Positions 51,980 through 58,652 of a stretch of 64,000 nt of DNA are shown in pieces (within the stretch, counting starts at the first letter, position 1; the number at the start of each line of letters is the position of its first letter). The stretch covers positions 744,001 to 808,000 of the forward strand of contig NZ_JAOQJQ010000001.1 of the NCBI RefSeq assembly GCF_025566885.1. The letters are read 5' to 3'. This DNA comes from Brotonthovivens ammoniilytica. Its GTDB lineage: Bacteria > Bacillota > Clostridia > Lachnospirales > Lachnospiraceae. Under the pieces are notes generated by a model that made no database searches, had not been told where the DNA came from, and saw only the letters and a list, made by a program, of their open reading frames with translations. The position numbers were made by a program, and so were the translations under genes.

Positions 51980-52969
51980 CTATCTTATATTTCTTCTGCC
52001 ATAATTCCTTTCCATTTTCATTCCTTCATCTATCATCCATGGCAGTATCTCCTTTTGAATCACCAGGGGATATGCTACATAGCTTCCCCCCGGCGCTAAA
52101 AGATCATAGGTCCGCCGCACTTCCCTGCGTACCTCCTCCTCTGTTACGCCTTTTTTATCCAGGATTCCCTGATTATCAAAGCCTCCGCAGAAGGTAATGC
52201 GATGCTGATACTTATCTTTCAGTTCTCTTAATGGATTGGTAATCTGCAGCGGATCAATGGCATCCACTCCCATCTCCACAAGCTGATCAAAAATAGGGGC
52301 TATATATCCGCAGGAATGATGTTCATAGAGCATCCCCGCTTCATGAGCAGCATCAATCACTTTTTGCAGGTTATCCTTAAAAAACTCTTCCCACATATCT
52401 ACAGACATCAGCATCTGCTCATTGGCTCCATAATCATCATGGGCATTTAAAATGTCCGGCTTCCAGTACTTCCCGATAATTTTAATACACTCAATTTTGT
52501 AATTGCAGATGGCATCCAGCAGTTCTTTGTAGGCTTCCGGTTCTTCATACATGGCTATTAACGCATCTTCAAATCCCATTAACTCATGGCTTCGTTCAAA
52601 TATTCCGTTAATCAGCATGACCATTGTCAATTTGTTCTCACGATCCCAGTTTTTGGTATCCTTTCCGGCCTCTTTTTCCCAGTCAATCTGTGAAAGATCC
52701 GGAAAAGCCACCTGCTCCCGCCATTTTGTAACATCTGTAATTACTTTTTTATCCGGAGTATCAATCACCATGCTTGCACGCTGCTGTGGAACATATTCCC
52801 AGTAAGTTCCAAACCAGTCGTATCCGGTTCCCTCACTTCCATCCGGGTTCACAGGACGTTCTTTCATGGCCGGAATTAATGTAAAATCAAAATCCGTCAA
52901 AAGATTTAATACTTTTCCGATATCTTCATGATCCCTGTAAACCCGCAGTAATTCCTCGTGTCGACTCAC
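51980..52969 (-). CDS. uroporphyrinogen-decarboxylase-family protein (methyltransferase-like)
   Basis: A 329-residue protein of the UroD superfamily. The chosen GTG at 52969 has GGAG 7 nt before it. Features include DILNAHDDYGANEQMLMSVDMWEEFF, YEHHSCGYIAPIFDQLVEMGVDAIDPLQ with a HHSCG metal-site motif, and a late ITFCGGFDNQGIL. The His/Cys pattern fits corrinoid-dependent methyltransferases (MtaA/CmuA-like) better than true heme-pathway UroD. The substrate is unknown. A LysR gene lies upstream in the same direction, so that regulator may control it. Confidence 0.8.
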   Translation of the reverse strand: MSRHEELLRVYRDHEDIGKVLNLLTDFDFTLIPAMKERPVNPDGSEGTGYDWFGTYWEYVPQQRASMVIDTPDKKVITDVTKWREQVAFPDLSQIDWEKEAGKDTKNWDRENKLTMVMLINGIFERSHELMGFEDALIAMYEEPEAYKELLDAICNYKIECIKIIGKYWKPDILNAHDDYGANEQMLMSVDMWEEFFKDNLQKVIDAAHEAGMLYEHHSCGYIAPIFDQLVEMGVDAIDPLQITNPLRELKDKYQHRITFCGGFDNQGILDKKGVTEEEVRREVRRTYDLLAPGGSYVAYPLVIQKEILPWMIDEGMKMERNYGRRNIR

Positions 52970-53035
52970 TTCATATCTCCTTTCTGATTTGTTAAATTTA
53001 TTATAAAAGCAATATATATGCATGTAAAATATAAA

Positions 53036-53082
53036 AAAGCCGGAAATCTATATCATTTTTGATATAATCTTTCCGACTATCA
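53036..53082 (-). terminator. terminator of the lysR gene
   Basis: On the minus strand AGTCGGAAAGATTATATCA pairs with TGATATAGATTTCCGGCT across a short A-rich loop, followed by TTTTTTATATT. Confidence 0.75.
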
Positions 53083-53119
53083 TAGTATGATTCGCTTTTA
53101 TAGAATAATTCTTAAGCTG

Positions 53120-53995
53120 TCACCCCATCCGTTTTTGAATCTCTGTAATCAGAACGCTGACTGCCACATTCTGCGTTTCCGATTTCCATCCAAGCATAAC
53201 TGTGTGTCTGGTTTCCATTGGAATAAACAACAGCTTTTCATCAAACACATATCTGGTCCATTCATCACAAATCAAAACCCCCTGACCCAATTCCACACTG
53301 TTAATGGCTGATTCCAGACTATTCACATATTTTATCTGCGGAATAAAGCCGTAAGGTTCACAAAATGTCCGGATCTGCGTTCCAAGAGCCATGGTCCCGT
53401 CCTCATCCATAACAAAAAACTGTTCTTTTTTGAAATCTCTTGGAACAGGTGTCCCATTTTTACACCATTGATCTTTCCTGCATAAAATCCCTCTCACAAT
53501 TTCCGTTACTCTTTCTTTGCGGATCCCCCGTCTCTGATTTAAAATCCCCTCAATTCCGAAAACAAGATCTATTTCATCTCTGTCAAGCTTCTCCAAAAGC
53601 TCTCTGCGATTGCAGGCTTCCATACGTATATCCATATTCGGATACTCTTTCTTAAAATCCCAGACCAGTTCATACAACAGCTCTGAGACCTTCCAGCCTT
53701 CCATGTATCCGATCCTGATATTTCCAAGACGATTGGAATGAAGATTTCTGGCGTGAAAAGAAACCTCCCGGTATGCCAGCTGTGTTCTTCGAAAAAAATC
53801 ATAATATTCTTTTCCCGCCTCCGTTAAGCACACCTGCTTTCCAGTACGTTCAAACAGCTGCACCCCCAGCTCCGCTTCCAGTTTTAAAACGCTGCGGCTT
53901 AAATTGGGCTGGGATACATAGCCCTTTTCCGCTGCTTTACTGAAATTTTTTTCTTCCGCTACCAGCAGAAAATTTTTAATCTGTGACTCGTTCAT
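53120..53995 (-). CDS. LysR-family transcriptional regulator
   Basis: A 291-residue activator/repressor. N-terminal winged helix: NFLLVAEEKNFSKAAEKGYVSQPNLSRSVLKLEAELGVQLFERTGK. The C-terminal effector domain begins GNIRIGYMEGWKVSEL. AGGAG lies 7 nt upstream of the ATG. It is separated from the UroD-family gene by a terminator, so co-transcription is unlikely, but it may bind the UroD promoter region. Confidence 0.92.
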   Translation of the reverse strand: MNESQIKNFLLVAEEKNFSKAAEKGYVSQPNLSRSVLKLEAELGVQLFERTGKQVCLTEAGKEYYDFFRRTQLAYREVSFHARNLHSNRLGNIRIGYMEGWKVSELLYELVWDFKKEYPNMDIRMEACNRRELLEKLDRDEIDLVFGIEGILNQRRGIRKERVTEIVRGILCRKDQWCKNGTPVPRDFKKEQFFVMDEDGTMALGTQIRTFCEPYGFIPQIKYVNSLESAINSVELGQGVLICDEWTRYVFDEKLLFIPMETRHTVMLGWKSETQNVAVSVLITEIQKRMG

Positions 53996-54018
53996 CCTGT
54001 TCTCCTGACAGCAGCCTT

Positions 54019-54513
54019 CTATCTGCTTTTACACCTTTCTGACAGCTCAATTGCCAGAACAGCCATTATATAAGGGAGCAGACCATGGCTCGTTTCTAGT
54101 TCCAGCGTATATATCCGCATGTCTGCTCCTTTAACTGAGACACCCGCCAGCTTTTTCTGATTCTCATCAAATATGGTATACCCTCCCGGAAATGCCGCCT
54201 GCTTTCTCTTTTCAATGGTCCATATGACATTATCTGAAGCAAACTGAAGCTTCCAGAAAGGAAACTCCTTTCGGACTGTTCCTAACAAAACCTCTCCTGC
54301 CCAAAGCAGAAATGTCTGATCTTCCTTTCTTCCCTCTTTGATGGATAAATCTTCTTTCACTGATCCCAAAAATATATTCTGACTGTCATATATTTCCAAA
54401 CATTCTTTTATTACAGACTGCTCTCTGGCCACATAAAGCAATAGTCCTGTATCGTCATAAACGTCACAGGTAACAAAGCCGGAAATAAGTCTCGACGTTA
54501 GAAACAATTTCAT
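54019..54513 (-). CDS. LURP-one-like / tubby-C-fold small protein
   Basis: A 164-residue protein with repeated beta-strand pattern (VYDDTGLLLYVAREQSV, IYDSQNIFLGSVKED, IFDENQKKLAGVSV), as in YxjI/LURP-one proteins. The last helix is GLLPYIMAVLAIELSERCK, as in that family. Role unknown, possibly membrane or lipid associated. GAGG lies 7 nt upstream. It precedes lysR by 23 nt, so they may be one operon. Confidence 0.6.
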   Translation of the reverse strand: MKLFLTSRLISGFVTCDVYDDTGLLLYVAREQSVIKECLEIYDSQNIFLGSVKEDLSIKEGRKEDQTFLLWAGEVLLGTVRKEFPFWKLQFASDNVIWTIEKRKQAAFPGGYTIFDENQKKLAGVSVKGADMRIYTLELETSHGLLPYIMAVLAIELSERCKSR

Positions 54514-54967
54514 GTTTTATCCTCACTCTTACTTACGTATAGCTCTAAACCTTTTAAAGTCCTGCCACCGGACCAAAATATTCAGATACTGCAAAAATTC
54601 TACTTTTTTCAAACAAAAAAATTATATCGAAAAAAAAGATAACTATCAATGGGATTTTTTATGTAATCTCAAAGACGTTCAATAACTTTTTATTTTATTT
54701 CCCTAAAAAAGAAAAAGGGACCGCTGTCATACAGGTGATCTCTCATCTGCTTTGCAGCAGTCCTTCTTCTGTTCATTACCCTGCCCCCGTATATAGAACA
54801 TATTTAGATAGGATGGGACTTATTTTCTCAGAGACTTTTCCGAAAGCTATATCATGGATGCTGAGGTTCTTACTATCTGCGGCTGCAGAAAAGAGATGAC
54901 GGTGAAGTTTAAATTAGAAATGTAGATCTACATTTATTTTAACACGATACCTCTTGTTTGTCATCTA
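54514..54967. other. intergenic stretch with an 18-bp palindrome
   Basis: No gene that I can support. It contains a perfect palindrome AAATGTAGATCTACATTT at 54919-54936, about 30 nt after the stop of the second MATE gene, which could be a terminator stem or an operator. A short plus-strand frame (54,812-54,925) ends EMTVKFKLEM and may be a gene remnant. Confidence 0.45.
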
Positions 54968-56302
54968 TTAATTCATATTTTTAGTTATTAGTTTTATTTT
55001 TCTCTGATAGATCAGATAGTAAACAGCACCCAATACTGCCACAACTAATTCCGTAATGGGGCAGGCCAGCCATACCCCGGTCATCCCACAGGCTTTTTCC
55101 AGTACAACAGCCACTGGAATAATTAAAACAATTCCTCGAAGAACAGATAAAATATGCGCAGGCACCGCCCTCTCTACAGAAGTGAAAAACGTTGCAAGAA
55201 CAATATTGTATCCCATAAACAAAGAAGCTGTAAAATACAGTTTTAATCCCTTAACCGCAATTTCCTGCAACCCCAAAAGATGCTCACTGTTAAAAGCAGA
55301 TACAATAGGCTGGGCAAAGATTACGAATAAACTATATACCAGACAGGATATCACAGCCATAGTAATCATGGCATATCTTCGCACAGCAAACAGCTGGGCG
55401 TTTTTTTGTTTTCCATGAAAACTGCTGATCAGAGGCTGAATCCCCTGGGCAATTCCTGTATATACAGCAGCCAGCACTAAAGACAGATTGGCAATGACAC
55501 CGTAAGCTGCCACCCCGGTATTTCCTTCCAGCTTTAAAATCATCGTGTTCAGTGTAATCATAACAATACCCGATGACAGCTGAGCCACAAGGGAGGGAAA
55601 TCCCAGAGCCGCCGTCTGCCCTACAATAACGCCGCTGATTTTTGTTTTCTTAAAATGAAAGGTATTTTTCTTTCGAATCCAGTGGGGAAGCATCATAACC
55701 ATACTGATCACCGGCGAAAGACCCGTAGCAAAAACAGCGCCGAAAATCCCCATTTCCATAGGAAATATAAAAATATAATCCAGAACAATATTGGCAAAAC
55801 TTCCGGTGAGCATAGCAGCCATGGACAGCTGAGGACTTTCATCGTTTCTTACAAAGCAAAGAAAAACATCGTTGAAAATAAAAGCCGGCGCAAAAATTAA
55901 CAGCCATCTTAGATACGTCTCTGTCATCTGTAATGTATCTGCATCTGCTCCAAGAAGACCGGCCAGATCACCAGCCAGAAAAAGGCCTGCCAGAAAAAAT
56001 ACTGCTGAAGCTGCAGCGGCAAAATAAATGCTGTTTGTATAAATCCGGTGAACCTCTTCCTTTTTTCTCTGGCTTTTGCAGATTGAAAACCTTGTAGCTG
56101 CTCCCATTCCAACCATCAGACCGGTCCCGTGAATAAAATTGTAGACAGGAATAGCAAGATTTAATGCTGTCAGCCCATCAGCCCCCAATCCCTTAGAAAC
56201 AAAAAAAGTATCTGCCAGAATGTAGCAGGATACTCCCAGTGTTCCAAACACACTGAATATGGTATAGCGGATAAATTCCGAAAAACAAGATTTCTGATTC
56301 AT
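54968..56302 (-). CDS. MATE-family efflux pump 2
   Basis: A 444-residue, twelve-helix exporter of the MATE family (ILADTFFVSKGLGADGLTALNLAIPVYNF in the first half; second half IVGQTAALGFPSLVAQLSSGIVMITLNTMI). The ATG at 56302 is preferred to the GTG at 56311 because GGAA then has proper spacing. A long leader with an internal terminator precedes it, so it is probably controlled by attenuation. Confidence 0.88.
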   Translation of the reverse strand: MNQKSCFSEFIRYTIFSVFGTLGVSCYILADTFFVSKGLGADGLTALNLAIPVYNFIHGTGLMVGMGAATRFSICKSQRKKEEVHRIYTNSIYFAAAASAVFFLAGLFLAGDLAGLLGADADTLQMTETYLRWLLIFAPAFIFNDVFLCFVRNDESPQLSMAAMLTGSFANIVLDYIFIFPMEMGIFGAVFATGLSPVISMVMMLPHWIRKKNTFHFKKTKISGVIVGQTAALGFPSLVAQLSSGIVMITLNTMILKLEGNTGVAAYGVIANLSLVLAAVYTGIAQGIQPLISSFHGKQKNAQLFAVRRYAMITMAVISCLVYSLFVIFAQPIVSAFNSEHLLGLQEIAVKGLKLYFTASLFMGYNIVLATFFTSVERAVPAHILSVLRGIVLIIPVAVVLEKACGMTGVWLACPITELVVAVLGAVYYLIYQRKIKLITKNMN

Positions 56303-56362
56303 ATTTCTCACTTCCTGTATGTATTTTATAAAAGAAAACTGGCCGCAGAAGCCATCCTTTAT

Positions 56363-56419
56363 GAAAAAAAGCGCCAGATATTCCTATCTTCAAAGGCCTA
56401 ACGATAGAAACACTGACGC
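56363..56419 (-). promoter_or_regulatory. intrinsic terminator in the leader of MATE 2
   Basis: On the minus strand GCGTCAG and CTGGCGC close a hairpin that continues with TTTCTATC/GATAGGAA, followed by TTTTTTT. It lies between the promoter and the MATE ribosome site, where an unregulated terminator would silence the gene. This suggests a riboswitch or attenuator. Confidence 0.75.
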
Positions 56420-56465
56420 AAAAACTGATTACCCGGCGGCAACAGCTGTCATTGATATTTTTTAA

Positions 56466-56494
56466 ACTTTAGCATACGAATTCTAAAAAGTCAA
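56466..56494 (-). promoter_or_regulatory. promoter of MATE 2
   Basis: TTGACT (56489-56494) and TAAAGT (56466-56471) with a 17-nt spacer on the minus strand. The transcript would have a leader of about 155 nt. It begins almost at once with a possible 7-codon frame MTAVAAG (56429-56452). Confidence 0.65.
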
Positions 56495-56497
56495 TCT

Positions 56498-56678
56498 GTT
56501 CAAGTCTTGCCCTCGCAAGACTTGGTGCGCGATTTGGGTCAGCTTTGCTGACAATATTCTATTCCGAATTGCTGCACATCCTCGCGGAGCGCATATCAGA
56601 TGAGGGATTGACACACGCCACTGATACTTACTTGTTACTCACCGCCTATAGAGGCGGGAGTTATCCCTCATCTGATAT
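56498..56678. repeat. palindromic element between MATE 2 and phnX
   Basis: It contains a hairpin AAGTCTTG...CAAGACTT (about 56502-56524), a GTCAGCTTTGCTGAC hairpin, and perfect 16-bp arms ATATCAGATGAGGGAT / ATCCCTCATCTGATAT, with CCGCCTATAGAGGCGG between them. The right arm enters the last codons of phnX. It looks like a non-coding transposable remnant, possibly of IS200/IS605 type. That family call is a guess. Confidence 0.5.
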
Positions 56679-57441
56679 AATCCAGTACTCCACGGATATC
56701 TCTTACTACTGCATCTGCTCCGGCATCTTTAAATTTCCTCTTAGCTGCAGCCAGCCGTTCTTCTTTTTCTGCTTCTGTCAAAGCTTCAAACTCATCCTGA
56801 TGAAGTCCCATAACTGAGCTTCCTTCCAGTATTCCAATGGTAAACATTCCAGCATTTTTTCCTTCCAGAATGTCAGATACCGTATCCCCTGCCTTGATGG
56901 CCTTTGCTGCTGAGGATACCTGCAGTGCTTCCAGATTTTTAAAAATCATGTAAGGATAAGGACGTCCCATTCCATTTACAGCATCCGGGCTGAACCAGCA
57001 GTCAGGTGCATAGCCAAGCTCTTCTGCCTTTGGTACCACAACATTCATCATAACATCGGTATACCCGGTTGTAGAACCAATTTTAATTCCCATTTCTCTG
57101 ATTTTGTTTACGGTTTCTATTACATAGGGTTTTGGAGCCGCAAACTGATCCAGAATTTTTAATAAAGCCGGCTCGAACCGCGCATAAAGAGCATCTGCAT
57201 CGGAATCCTGAGGCGCCTTCCCGTACTTTTTTGTCCAGCATTCCTTAATTCTTGGCATTTCAAGCATTGTCCGGATGTGATCCCATTTTAACATACCCAT
57301 TGGCTCTCTGACTTCTTCCATGGAAGGTTCCATACCTGCCTCTGTAAATACTTCCATAAATGCCTGTACCGGTGCAAAACAGCCGTAATCTACAGTTGTT
57401 CCTGCCCAGTCAAAAATGACTGCTTCTATCTTTTTGCTCAT
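56668..57441 (-). CDS. phnX: phosphonoacetaldehyde hydrolase (phosphonatase)
   Basis: A 257-residue HAD-superfamily enzyme that cleaves phosphonoacetaldehyde to acetaldehyde and phosphate. Nucleophile Asp11 lies in FDWAGTTVDYG. Lys52 in MLKWDHIR is the Schiff-base lysine (Lys53 in Bacillus cereus). GAGDTVSDI-like GDTVSD supplies the metal site. It follows phnW in the same operon, giving the complete 2-aminoethylphosphonate degradation pair. AGGAG lies 9 nt upstream. Confidence 0.96.
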   Translation of the reverse strand: MSKKIEAVIFDWAGTTVDYGCFAPVQAFMEVFTEAGMEPSMEEVREPMGMLKWDHIRTMLEMPRIKECWTKKYGKAPQDSDADALYARFEPALLKILDQFAAPKPYVIETVNKIREMGIKIGSTTGYTDVMMNVVVPKAEELGYAPDCWFSPDAVNGMGRPYPYMIFKNLEALQVSSAAKAIKAGDTVSDILEGKNAGMFTIGILEGSSVMGLHQDEFEALTEAEKEERLAAAKRKFKDAGADAVVRDIRGVLDYIR

Positions 57442-57516
57442 TGTTCATTCTCCTGTCTGATTTTTTATAATATTACACTACATAGAATTTTTCTTACCTG
57501 TTCTGTACACAGCTCA

Positions 57517-58617
57517 CTATTCTGCTTTCCTGCTTTCGAAAAATTCTTTAAATATCTCACACAATTTTTCAATGTCTTCTTTATAAATCTCACCGATATT
57601 TCCAATCCGGAACGTATCTGCATCCGTAACTTTTCCCGGATAAATAGCATAGCCTCTGCTTTTTACATATTCATACATCTCCGGAAAGGAAAAACTGCTT
57701 TGTTCCGGATAAAAGAAGGTTGTAATAATGGGACCCTGGTATTCTCCACCGATATAAGAGCGGATACCCATTTCCTTCATTTTCTGAATCAGAAGATGGT
57801 TATTATCATAATACCGTTTTGACCTGGCAGGGATTCCCCCCTCTTCTTCTAATTCTTCCAGAGCTTTTGCAAAAGCCAGCACCGTATGCGTTGGAGATGT
57901 AAAACGCCACTTTCCGTCTTTTTCCATAGTCTTCCACTGATCATAAAGATCTAATGACAGGCTTCTTGCCTTCCCTTCACTCTCCATTAATTTCTTGCGA
58001 TTACAGATAATAAAGGAAAATCCCGGTACTCCCTGGATACATTTGTTGGCACTGCTGATAAGAAAATCAATACCCAGGCCTCCCACTTCAATATCTACCC
58101 CGGCAAAGCTGGACATGGCATCTACAATCATTGTTTTTCCCGCCGCTTTTACTTCCTTTGTAATAGAAGCAATGTCATTTAAAATTCCGGATGTGGTCTC
58201 ACTGTGAACCATTGCCACATGGGTAATGGCCGGATCTTCTGCAAGAATCTCAGCTGTTTTTTCTGCTGAAGGAACCTGATCATATACTTCCTGGTATACA
58301 GTATAATTAATTTTTGCGTGCTGGCAAATACTGATCATACGTTCCCCGTATGCCCCGTTAACAATAATCAGCAGTTTATCATTTTGGCCAATTACACTGG
58401 TTAAAACAGACTCTACCCCAAAGCTTCCGCTTCCCTGCATTAAGACTGCAGTGTATTCTTCCTCTGATACATGAGCAAGTTTTAATAATTCTTTTCGAAT
58501 TTTCTGTGTAATCTGCTTATAATCATCATCCCAGGTACAATGATCTACCAGCATTTCTTTTTTTACACTGTGGGATGTGGTCAGCGGACCAGGTGTCAGT
58601 AATTTGTAATGAATCAT
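57517..58617 (-). CDS. phnW: 2-aminoethylphosphonate-pyruvate transaminase
   Basis: A 366-residue PLP enzyme that moves the amino group of 2-aminoethylphosphonate to pyruvate, giving phosphonoacetaldehyde for PhnX. N-terminus LLTPGPLTTS is typical. PLP-binding Lys192 lies in SSANKCIQG, with the Asp of IVDAMSSFAG as ring-nitrogen partner. The spacing to phnX is 75 nt and to the upstream transporter gene 35 nt, in one operon. Confidence 0.96.
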   Translation of the reverse strand: MIHYKLLTPGPLTTSHSVKKEMLVDHCTWDDDYKQITQKIRKELLKLAHVSEEEYTAVLMQGSGSFGVESVLTSVIGQNDKLLIIVNGAYGERMISICQHAKINYTVYQEVYDQVPSAEKTAEILAEDPAITHVAMVHSETTSGILNDIASITKEVKAAGKTMIVDAMSSFAGVDIEVGGLGIDFLISSANKCIQGVPGFSFIICNRKKLMESEGKARSLSLDLYDQWKTMEKDGKWRFTSPTHTVLAFAKALEELEEEGGIPARSKRYYDNNHLLIQKMKEMGIRSYIGGEYQGPIITTFFYPEQSSFSFPEMYEYVKSRGYAIYPGKVTDADTFRIGNIGEIYKEDIEKLCEIFKEFFESRKAE

Positions 58618-58652
58618 GTTTTTTACCTCTTTTTCTCTATGAATCTAAAAAT

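Noticed and set aside
54812..54925. Short plus-strand frame ending EMTVKFKLEM
   Set aside because: It looks faintly protein-like but has a stop directly upstream, no ribosome site and no family that I recognise; noted only as a possible remnant.
56545..56817. Plus-strand frame across the palindromic element into phnX
   Set aside because: It is antisense to phnX with no ribosome site, and half of it is the inverted-repeat element.
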